Both the position numbers and the translations under genes were made by a program. From Bacteroidales bacterium (GTDB taxonomy: Bacteria > Bacteroidota > Bacteroidia > Bacteroidales > WCHB1-69): a stretch of DNA of 5,156 nt. Under the pieces are notes generated by a model that was not told the origin of the DNA, made no database searches, and saw nothing but the letters and a program-made list of their open reading frames with translations. Positions 1-5,156 of this stretch are shown here, piece after piece. The stretch is taken from positions 1 through 5,156 of the forward strand of contig JAISRU010000260.1 in NCBI GenBank assembly GCA_031273515.1, in the 5' to 3' direction. Each line of letters opens with the position of its first letter. Positions within the stretch are counted from its first letter, which is position 1.

Positions 1-134
1 ACTCCTCCGAAACAGATAGAAAACAAAAATAAAGCCCTTACAATAACAGGGTCAATATTCAGATAGACGGCAATTCCATTGGCTACGCCGCCGATTTTAC
101 GGCTTTTGGTACGTTTTAATATTTTGTCATTCAT
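1..134 (-). CDS. PspC-domain small membrane protein, 3' end cut by window edge
   Basis: The first 44 codons of a gene that runs off the left edge. The ATG at 134-132 opens a frame starting MNDKILKRTKSRKIGGVANG and continuing through a Y-L-x-I-D-P-x-I-V-R segment into a hydrophobic stretch ending in C-F-G-G. That order, a basic R/K-S-R-K-I-x-G-V-x-x-G-[IL] start, then Y-L-x-[IL]-D-P and a membrane helix, is the PspC fold (phage shock protein C family). A second ATG at 130-128 is in another frame and stops after four codons, so 134 is the start. The neighbouring gene at 345-154 encodes the same domain, so the two look like tandem paralogues. The spacer from that gene's stop is 19 bases with no promoter-like element, so cotranscription is likely. 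PspC proteins sit in the inner membrane and in some bacteria take part in envelope stress responses; the role here is unknown. Whether extra C-terminal domains follow cannot be seen. Confidence 0.85.
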   Translation of the reverse strand, partial: MNDKILKRTKSRKIGGVANGIAVYLNIDPVIVRALFLFSICFGG

Positions 135-153
135 GTTGATTTGTTATTTAAAA

Positions 154-345
154 TTATGATTCGGGTACAATAATCCAAAGTATAAGATAAAACAGTAATC
201 CTCCTCCTAAAAAGAGTAATGCGAGAAGGAAAAAGACTCGAATAATGGTCGGGTCAAGCGTAAAATACTCTCCCAGTCCGCCGCAAATACCAGCGATTTT
301 TCGATTAGTGGTGCTTCTTGTTAATTTTTTATATGTCATAATCAT
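154..345 (-). CDS. PspC-domain envelope protein, complete and small
   Basis: A 63-residue protein that is essentially one PspC domain. Residues 10-35 carry the conserved core R-x(4)-R-K-I-A-G-I-C-G-G-L-G-E-Y-F-x-L-D-P-T-I-I-R. Residues 34-60 form a long hydrophobic segment with a Gly-Gly-Gly hinge at 47-49, ending in W-I-I-V-P as is usual for the family. The protein should sit in the cytoplasmic membrane. PspC proteins are linked to phage-shock and envelope-stress responses, but many Bacteroidota members are uncharacterised and no pspA, pspB or pspF is visible here. The start is uncertain between the ATG at 345 and one two codons later at 339 (M3, giving M-T-Y-K-K-L); both keep the domain. 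Only 8 bases separate it from the upstream hydrolase gene, so it is probably expressed from that transcript. The next gene downstream is a paralogue. Confidence 0.9.
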   Translation of the reverse strand: MIMTYKKLTRSTTNRKIAGICGGLGEYFTLDPTIIRVFFLLALLFLGGGLLFYLILWIIVPES

Positions 346-353
346 TCATTATT

Positions 354-1115
354 TTATAGTTCAATTGTCATTCCGTCGTAAGCTAAAGTCATGGCAGCGG
401 GTAAGGTTTTACTGCATTCCCCGTGCAGTCCCATGTAATGACTTATATGCGTGAAATAAGTGTGTCTTGGCTGTAAATACGTCGCTATTGCAACAGCTTC
501 ATCCAGATTAAAATGCGAATAATGTTTTTCTTTTCGCAAAGCATTTATTACCAAAACGTCTAAACTTTTCAATTTGTTCAATTCTGTTTCTTCGATATGA
601 CTGGCGTCGGTGATATAGGCAAAATTATCAATGCGGAACCCCAATATCGGAAGATGACAGTGCATGAGTTTTATCGGACAAATATTTATATTGTTTACTG
701 TAAATTCTTTGTCTTCAATTACGTGAAGCGATAATTGGGGAATACCCGGATATTTGTTCTTTAGGAACACATAATAAAACTCCCGCATAACGGAGTCGCA
801 GGTAAGTTCGTCGGCATAAATATCCATAGGCTGACGCTGAATATGATTAAATGCACGAATATCGTCCAGACCTGCGATATGATCTTTATGTCCGTGTGTA
901 AGTAAGACAAAGTCCAGATGCGTTACCTGTTCGCGCAACATTTGCTGACGAAAATCAGGTCCCGTATCAATAACAAACTGTTGCTCCCCACGACACACCC
1001 ATACCGAAGAACGCAAACGTTTGTCGCGAGCGTCTTCAGACTGACATACCGCACATTGACACGCAATTACGGGTACGCCCTGTGATGTTCCTGTTCCTAA
1101 AAAGACAATCTTCAA
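354..1115 (-). CDS. PhnP-like metallo-beta-lactamase-fold hydrolase (TTG start)
   Basis: A 253-residue MBL-fold hydrolase of the PhnP type. The start MKIVFLGTGTSQGVP is the usual first strand of the family. The metal site is visible as T-H-G-H-K-D-H (H74, H76, D78, H79), H152 or H154 in M-H-C-H, D170 in Y-I-T-D-A-S and H223 in T-H-I-S-H. C19, C21 and C24 (C-x-C-x2-C) together with H226 match the extra structural zinc site known from Escherichia coli PhnP. That enzyme hydrolyses 5-phosphoribosyl 1,2-cyclic phosphate in C-P lyase phosphonate breakdown. No phn gene is visible here, so the substrate is open: a cyclic phosphodiester is reasonable by family, but phosphonate catabolism is not supported. 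It should be a soluble cytosolic enzyme. The start codon is TTG at 1115-1113: an in-frame TAA lies at 1130-1128, no ATG lies between, and only this start keeps the conserved N-terminus. It begins 8 bases after the aldehyde reductase stop, which suggests an operon and possibly coupled translation. Confidence 0.92.
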   Translation of the reverse strand: MKIVFLGTGTSQGVPVIACQCAVCQSEDARDKRLRSSVWVCRGEQQFVIDTGPDFRQQMLREQVTHLDFVLLTHGHKDHIAGLDDIRAFNHIQRQPMDIYADELTCDSVMREFYYVFLKNKYPGIPQLSLHVIEDKEFTVNNINICPIKLMHCHLPILGFRIDNFAYITDASHIEETELNKLKSLDVLVINALRKEKHYSHFNLDEAVAIATYLQPRHTYFTHISHYMGLHGECSKTLPAAMTLAYDGMTIEL

Positions 1116-1123
1116 CCGGCTAT

Positions 1124-2269
1124 TTATTTACAGTGTTCCAGAATTATTTTTACCGTATCGGCAGTGATGGAGGCATTTTCTCCCAGTCGCGTATTCCGCT
1201 TACGGAAACGTTCAACGATTTCTTGGCAGACATCGTCCCCGATACCATGTTCCGACAATCTCGTTTTCAAAGGCAAAGAACGATAAAACTGCTCTGTTTT
1301 TGCAATCGCAGCTTCTATTTTTCGATCTTCGTCCGTTTCGACAATATTCCAGACACGTTCGGCATATTGCAAGAGTTTGTTTCGTTTTTCGTTTTTCATG
1401 ACCCTCAACAGCGCCGGTTCGACAATTGCAAGTGTTTCTCCGTGAGTCAGACCTGTCAGCGCCGTGATTTCATGACCAATCATGTGCGTTGCCCAGTCGG
1501 TACGGATGCCCATCGCGATAAATCCGTTTAATGCCATGGTTGCCGAAAGCATAAAATTAGCCATCTGTTCATAATCCTGCTGATTCTTTCGGATAAAAGG
1601 AGCTGTTTCGATAAGGGTCAGCAAGATACCTTCTGCCCATCTGTCCATGAGCGGAGCATTATTTTTATCTATCAGATATTGTTCCATGACATGGATAAAA
1701 CTGTCCGCAATGCCACATGCTATCTGATAAGGCGGAAGAGAAAAAGTCGTTTCAGGGTCTAAAATCGAAAATTGAGGATAAGCCGAACCAAACGCATACT
1801 TTTCACCACTTGCCGAATTGGAAATGACAGCGCCCTGGTTCATCTCCGATCCCGTTGCAGGCAAGGTGATTACATCGGCAAACGGGATAATATCTCCGAT
1901 TAAGGTTTCGTCCAAGACCAGATTCCACGCATCGCCATTGTATGGAATTGCAGAAGCGATCAACTTTGTTCCGTCCAAGACCGATCCGCCTCCTACGGCG
2001 AGTATAAAATCAATGTTTTCCTGTTTCCCCAATGCGATTGCTTTGCGAAGCGTTTCTACTTTCGGATTGGGTTCTATTCCCCAAAATTCAATACAATTGT
2101 GCTTCTGCAATGCCGAAACAACCTGATCGTACACGCCATTTTGTTTTACGCTGCCTCCTCCCATGGTGAGCATGATTTTTCTATCAAGAGGTATCTCTTT
2201 CTCCAATTGGGATATAGAGCCTTTGCCAAAGATGATTTTTGTCGTATTTTGAAATGTAAAGTTCTTCAT
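1124..2269 (-). CDS. yqhD: YqhD-type NADPH-dependent aldehyde reductase (iron-containing ADH family)
   Basis: A 381-residue group III metal-dependent alcohol dehydrogenase, close in length to E. coli YqhD (387) and collinear with it from the first residue. The family reduces short-chain and lipid-peroxidation-derived aldehydes (for example glyoxal-type or acrolein-type compounds) to alcohols with NADPH in the cytosol. Visible signatures are G-G-G-S at 37-40, which in YqhD contacts the NADPH 2'-phosphate; I-E-P-N-P at 65-69; G-G-G-S-V-L-D-G-T-K at 93-102 for the dinucleotide; and L-P-A-T-G-S-E at 136-142. The four metal ligands D189, H193, H262 (D-W-A-T-H-M-x-G-H-E) and H276 each sit five residues before their E. 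coli counterparts. L-L-Q-Y-A-E-R-V-W-N-I follows near 300. It is the first gene of the left cluster; a candidate -7 promoter element lies 44 bases upstream. No YqhC-type regulator is visible. Closely related butanol dehydrogenases are the main alternative for substrate. Confidence 0.95.
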   Translation of the reverse strand: MKNFTFQNTTKIIFGKGSISQLEKEIPLDRKIMLTMGGGSVKQNGVYDQVVSALQKHNCIEFWGIEPNPKVETLRKAIALGKQENIDFILAVGGGSVLDGTKLIASAIPYNGDAWNLVLDETLIGDIIPFADVITLPATGSEMNQGAVISNSASGEKYAFGSAYPQFSILDPETTFSLPPYQIACGIADSFIHVMEQYLIDKNNAPLMDRWAEGILLTLIETAPFIRKNQQDYEQMANFMLSATMALNGFIAMGIRTDWATHMIGHEITALTGLTHGETLAIVEPALLRVMKNEKRNKLLQYAERVWNIVETDEDRKIEAAIAKTEQFYRSLPLKTRLSEHGIGDDVCQEIVERFRKRNTRLGENASITADTVKIILEHCK

Positions 2270-2312
2270 TCCTAAACTGTTTGATGATTTACCAAATTAA
2301 AATATCATGCTG

Positions 2313-2320
2313 CAAAAGTA
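2313..2320 (-). promoter_or_regulatory. Candidate Bacteroidota -7 promoter element for the yqhD cluster
   Basis: On the minus strand this reads TACTTTTG, a full match to the Bacteroidota -7 consensus TAnnTTTG. It would give a leader of roughly 35-40 bases before the yqhD ATG, with AT-rich sequence around it. No good TTTG-type -33 element stands about 20 bases upstream; that position is occupied by the 14-base tandem repeat. The position and exact -7 match support it; the missing -33 box is the main weakness. Confidence 0.5.
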
Positions 2321-2333
2321 CAATAAAATAATT

Positions 2334-2361
2334 GATAATTGAGAATGGATAATTGAGAATT
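2334..2361. repeat. 14-base tandem direct repeat, two copies
   Basis: The unit gataattgagaat(g/t) occurs at 2334-2347 and 2348-2361, identical over 13 of 14 bases, and a partial copy of its start (attgataatt) overlaps the first unit. The repeat lies just upstream of the candidate yqhD -7 element, where a -33 box would be expected. Such AT-rich tandem units are common in Bacteroidota intergenic DNA. It could be a neutral dispersed repeat or a binding site; nothing in the sequence decides this. Confidence 0.7.
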
Positions 2362-2396
2362 GCCTGCGGAAGATAAAAATTTCCTACAGAATCTCG

Positions 2397-2404
2397 CAAA
2401 ATTA
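2397..2404 (-). promoter_or_regulatory. Weak second -7-like element in the intergenic gap
   Basis: The minus strand reads TAATTTTG, which also fits TAnnTTTG, 84 bases upstream of the first candidate. It has no visible -33 partner and lies between the two repeat clusters. In a region this AT-rich the match may be chance. If used, it would give a yqhD leader of about 120 bases that includes the 14-base tandem repeat. Confidence 0.2.
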
Positions 2405-2408
2405 TTCT

Positions 2409-2435
2409 CTTGTCCACTTGTTTACTTGTCCACTT
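2409..2435. repeat. 11-base direct repeat with 16-base period
   Basis: cttgtccactt occurs at 2409-2419 and again at 2425-2435, separated by gttta. The second copy ends directly against the TGA stop (2438-2436) of the T9SS cargo gene. The low-complexity style resembles intergenic repeat strings of Bacteroidota genomes. The direct orientation rules out a simple hairpin terminator from these two copies. Function unknown. Confidence 0.65.
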
Positions 2436-5156
2436 TCATCGCACCACGGTTATGCTGCTTTGGACAGACTGTATTACAGAAGGATTATCCTTGCAGGAAT
2501 AAAAAATGACCCCATAATAAACTCCTGAACTCACAAGTTCTCCATTTACGATACCATCCCATGGAAAGAGAGACTCTGTATGGAAGATCAAATTTCCCCA
2601 TCTGTCGTATATGAACATGCGGAAAATATGGACTTCGGAAGTGATAACAGGAAAAAAGACGTCGTTGATATTATCATCATTGGGAGTAAATATATTGGGC
2701 AGCCACATGCTGCATGGACAAATGATCTCAATGGACTGATCCGCAGAACATGTTTTGTAAAAAATGGAAACAGCATAATATCCTTCTTCAGATGCAGAGA
2801 TGACAGCAGTAGTATCGCCTGTACTCCATTTGTAGCTGACTCCTTCCAACGGAACGGACAACTCCATGACCTTATCGTAACACAAATTGCCTTTTGTGCC
2901 AATCTCAAATTCAAACGTGCTGATTTCCGTAACCAAGACCGTATCTCTGGCGATGCAGCGTTCGTTACGCGCTTCGATCCAATACCTTCCGGAAGCAAAA
3001 ACAAGAATGTTTTCAGAAGTTTCTCCCGTACTCCACAGATAAGAATCTGCATTGACAGCGTGGGAATAAAGCGTGTCGGACAGACAAATAAGCATGATAT
3101 TTTCCGGATGCAATTCCACTTCGGGCAAGACGGTTATATGCAACGTATCGGGGACAATGAAACAGTCGGCAATCGAATCGGCTTTGACAATATAATCCCC
3201 CGAACCGCCAACAAAAGACGCAGCCAAAGCAGGATTGCGCAACGAAGAAGAAAAATGATTGGGACCTTCCCATTGAATATTGTCGAAAGGAGTATGGTTC
3301 AAGATATCGAATTTAATGCTGTCGCCGTTGCAAAACAGCGTATCGTTCACCGTTGCTTCCATGATAATGGTATTGGTTACAGTCAGATACAGGGTATAGA
3401 TGCTGTCGCAGTCGCATTGAACGGTTTTTAAAGTGTCTGGAATAATAAACGTTCCCAATACGGATGTAGGCAACCGTTTGTCGTGCCAATATATCTCGCT
3501 GTTCAGACAAACAACCATGGTATCTCCGGGAAAGAGGTAGATCGGCATTACAGTCAGATACAGGATAATAGAACTGTCGCAAAGAAAGCGGTCGGTCAGT
3601 GTCCGTGTATGCATTGAGGTTCTGATTAAAGTTAAACTGTCGGCAGGAATGACAAAACCTGATTTCGTATAATTTTGACCATAGCATATTGTATCTATGA
3701 GTATTGTTTTTACATTTTGAATATTGATATATCCTTTCACAGTGTCGGTCAATCCTCCCGAACATCCCTGTACTTTGGTTGTTATGACAGCCGTTACCCG
3801 ATAGACTCCAAAATTTTTATAAAGATGCGAAATCGTATCAGTTCCTTTCACCACCGTACCGTCACCGAAGTTCCATGTAATATAGTCGTATTCATAATTG
3901 AGTTTCATCCTGAAAAAGAGTAAATCTTCCAGACAGTAATGTCGGTTTGTTGTCGTGGACGGACTTAATGGATCGGTTTCATTCACAATAATGTTTTCGG
4001 TCTGCTTGATAGCGCTCGATCCTATGGAATAGGCATATCCTTTAACATAGCCAAATCCATAGACGAAAGCGGTAAATCCACTGTTACTTTTGATAGTATG
4101 GGTTCCGTGCGATATGGATATTCGTGCAAAGGACAGCGAGGTATCTCCCGTAAGCGGACTAAACTGTGAAGCGATGGAATTATTGTTGAGCGTCAAGGAA
4201 GCCACGTCCGACGAGGCTGTTACGATATTGACATAATGATTATTGATTGTATTGCTTGCGGAGAAAGTTCCAAAAGTAATTTCCTTGACTTGTTGTTCGA
4301 CGGGAGTAACCCATAACATGGAAGGATCTCCGTCGGTAGACTGGTCATATTCGCTTGTTGCCTGATACAGGAAGACGGCGCAGGGTTGAGATGTTTCCAC
4401 AAAGCAGGAACTGTCCGAGAGCAGAAACTCGTATGTTTTGCGTTCGTTGATAAAGGTATGTCGGATTCCATTCACTTTAATTTCCGTATTATTGGCGAGG
4501 GCGGTAATTCTGCAGAAGTCGCCTTTTCGAGTTTTGGAGGCGGTAACGGCAAATTTATTTCCCCAGAATGCGACGGGCATCGCCTGTTCAAAGATATGGT
4601 CATAACCATTGGTTGCCGACGTCGGGACGCCTGTAATAATATTTCCATTAAAGACGGCTATTTTTTTGCAGTCTTTCGACTGAACCAAAGAACCTGAAAG
4701 GTCGCCTGTTACATCTCTTCCTGCAGACATCACCTGATACATCTGACCTTTATTCAATGTGACAGTAAAGGTTGCATTGGCGGATTTCCCGTTAGCCGTG
4801 CGACAGGAAGGAGTAATATCGACAATTGTATTATTTTCGGTGGCGATAATATTAAAGGCGCTTCGGACATTCGTACTGCAACCTCCGGAGATGCCACTTG
4901 GAGAAGGGACATAGCATTGGATAATATATTTATCACTCAAGGCGTCGAGCGGCAATACATTGGCGGCGTCGAACGAATTGGTTGCTTCATTGGCAATATA
5001 TAACGAAATGGTATCTGTTGCCGTTACCCTTATCCCCGTATTTTCGATCATTTCGGAAGTACTGCTGTAAGACTGATTTGGCGGAATGGTAACAGTAGTA
5101 ATTCCATTGGCGCTCACGGAGAATGAGGTACTCCAACCTGTATTGGGATTAGCGAT
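2436..5156 (-). CDS. T9SS type-B cargo surface protein: IgGFc-binding-like, PKD, Ig-like modules, CHU_C (5' partial)
   Basis: The frame is open at the right edge, so this is the last 906 residues of a larger protein; the GTG at 5117-5115 is internal because coding continues upstream (I-A-N-P-N-T-G-W-S-T). Visible residues 1 to about 382 match the IgGFc-binding-protein N-terminal region of bacterial surface proteins, with landmarks I-A-T-E-N-N-T near 104, W-G-N-K-F near 198, G-D-P-S-M near 276, P-V-E-Q near 285 and Y-G-F-G-Y near 366. Residues about 405-480 are a PKD domain with W-N-F-G-D-G at 428-433. Five Ig-like modules of about 57-82 residues follow (about 484-812), two carrying C-D-S-x3-L-Y-L-T-V and two Y-x-W-S-T-G-[ED]-T. 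Residues 814-906 are the CHU_C domain that directs T9SS export. The protein should be secreted or displayed on the cell surface, plausibly as an adhesin; the ligand is unknown. Signal peptide and start lie outside the window, probably not far, because only the first strands of the N-terminal domain seem missing. Confidence 0.88.
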   Translation of the reverse strand: MANPNTGWSTSFSVSANGITTVTIPPNQSYSSTSEMIENTGIRVTATDTISLYIANEATNSFDAANVLPLDALSDKYIIQCYVPSPSGISGGCSTNVRSAFNIIATENNTIVDITPSCRTANGKSANATFTVTLNKGQMYQVMSAGRDVTGDLSGSLVQSKDCKKIAVFNGNIITGVPTSATNGYDHIFEQAMPVAFWGNKFAVTASKTRKGDFCRITALANNTEIKVNGIRHTFINERKTYEFLLSDSSCFVETSQPCAVFLYQATSEYDQSTDGDPSMLWVTPVEQQVKEITFGTFSASNTINNHYVNIVTASSDVASLTLNNNSIASQFSPLTGDTSLSFARISISHGTHTIKSNSGFTAFVYGFGYVKGYAYSIGSSAIKQTENIIVNETDPLSPSTTTNRHYCLEDLLFFRMKLNYEYDYITWNFGDGTVVKGTDTISHLYKNFGVYRVTAVITTKVQGCSGGLTDTVKGYINIQNVKTILIDTICYGQNYTKSGFVIPADSLTLIRTSMHTRTLTDRFLCDSSIILYLTVMPIYLFPGDTMVVCLNSEIYWHDKRLPTSVLGTFIIPDTLKTVQCDCDSIYTLYLTVTNTIIMEATVNDTLFCNGDSIKFDILNHTPFDNIQWEGPNHFSSSLRNPALAASFVGGSGDYIVKADSIADCFIVPDTLHITVLPEVELHPENIMLICLSDTLYSHAVNADSYLWSTGETSENILVFASGRYWIEARNERCIARDTVLVTEISTFEFEIGTKGNLCYDKVMELSVPLEGVSYKWSTGDTTAVISASEEGYYAVSIFYKTCSADQSIEIICPCSMWLPNIFTPNDDNINDVFFPVITSEVHIFRMFIYDRWGNLIFHTESLFPWDGIVNGELVSSGVYYGVIFYSCKDNPSVIQSVQSSITVVR
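2439..2711 (-). other. T9SS type-B C-terminal sorting domain (CHU_C) coding segment
   Basis: The last 91 codons encode the gliding-motility-associated C-terminal domain. Landmarks in order are L-P-N-I-F-T-P-N-D-D-N-I-N-D-V-F-F-P, F-R-M-F-I-Y-D-R-W-G-N-L-I-F, P-W-D-G-I-V-N-G, S-S-G-V-Y-Y-G-V-I-F-Y and a terminal I-T-V-V-R. This order is diagnostic of the type-B T9SS signal, so the organism should encode a T9SS (PorU/PorV, SprA/Sov, GldK-N/PorK-N), none of which is in the window. Confidence 0.9.
3377..3581 (-). repeat. 57-residue tandem module repeat with DNA-level identity
   Basis: The 17-base string ttacagtcagatacagg occurs at 3377-3393 and at 3548-3564, a distance of 171 bases or exactly 57 codons. 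Nine diverged bases later, ctgtcgca recurs in both copies (to 3410 and 3581). On the coding strand these segments encode C-D-S-x3-L-Y-L-T-V at the end of two neighbouring Ig-like modules, with identical codons for L-Y-L-T-V. This points to module duplication inside the gene followed by divergence. Confidence 0.7.

Noticed and set aside
354..1115. Naming the hydrolase phnP or calling it a classical beta-lactamase
   Set aside because: The motifs fit the PhnP-like branch, not antibiotic-hydrolysing enzymes, and there is no phosphonate operon to justify the phnP symbol.
1082..1531. Plus-strand 149-codon frame across the hydrolase/yqhD junction
   Set aside because: It overlaps two strongly supported minus-strand genes, has no family features and no promoter or start signal of note.
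2365..2435. Terminator hairpin after the T9SS cargo gene
   Set aside because: Only weak pairings are visible (AGAAT with ATTCT, GGAA with TTCC), without a GC-rich stem and U-tract. No terminator can be supported, so read-through into yqhD remains possible.
2270..2435. Small RNA or riboswitch in the intergenic gap
   Set aside because: The gap is short, AT-rich and dominated by direct repeats; no conserved aptamer core or stable fold is visible by eye.
2580..3431. Long plus-strand open frame of 283 codons opposite the T9SS cargo gene
   Set aside because: It lies wholly antisense to a frame with clear PKD, Ig-like and CHU_C motifs, shows no recognisable domain, and is rich in residues expected from reverse reading of a beta-rich protein. 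It is best explained as a shadow frame.
3313..3765. Minus-strand 150-codon frame with an internal repeat (Y-P-V-S-D-C-N twice)
   Set aside because: The repeat is the out-of-frame reading of the 171-base module repeat in the real gene, so it does not support a separate protein.
5115..5117. GTG as the start of the T9SS cargo gene
   Set aside because: The frame stays open for 13 more codons to the window edge, with residues that fit a beta-strand of the same domain, and no signal peptide follows the GTG. The true start is outside the window.

Overview
The window looks like a piece of a Bacteroidota chromosome, most likely from the order Bacteroidales. Three things point there: a large surface protein ending in a CHU_C / type-B sorting domain of the type IX secretion system (T9SS), a TAnnTTTG-type -7 promoter element instead of sigma70 boxes, and start codons without clear Shine-Dalgarno sequences. 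The species cannot be told from the sequence. All genes read on the minus strand, so the gene order runs from the right edge to the left.

Right half (5156 to 2436): one long open reading frame that enters the window already open. It encodes a secreted multidomain protein with an IgGFc-binding-like N-terminal region, a PKD domain, five Ig-like modules each with a probable Cys pair, and a C-terminal T9SS sorting domain. Its signal peptide and first residues lie beyond the right edge.

Middle gap (2435 to 2270, 166 bases): AT-rich, with two short direct-repeat clusters and a candidate promoter for the next gene. No convincing terminator hairpin is visible.

Left half (2269 to 1): a compact, probably cotranscribed cluster. 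It contains a YqhD-type NADPH-dependent aldehyde reductase, a PhnP-like metallo-beta-lactamase-fold hydrolase with a TTG start, a small PspC-domain membrane protein, and a second PspC-domain gene cut by the left edge. The spacers are 8, 8 and 19 bases.

The individual families are known. The least explained points are the grouping of an aldehyde detoxifier, an orphan PhnP-like phosphoesterase and two PspC paralogues, and the ligand and function of the T9SS cargo. I see no mobile element, CRISPR array, RNA gene or clear new defence system.
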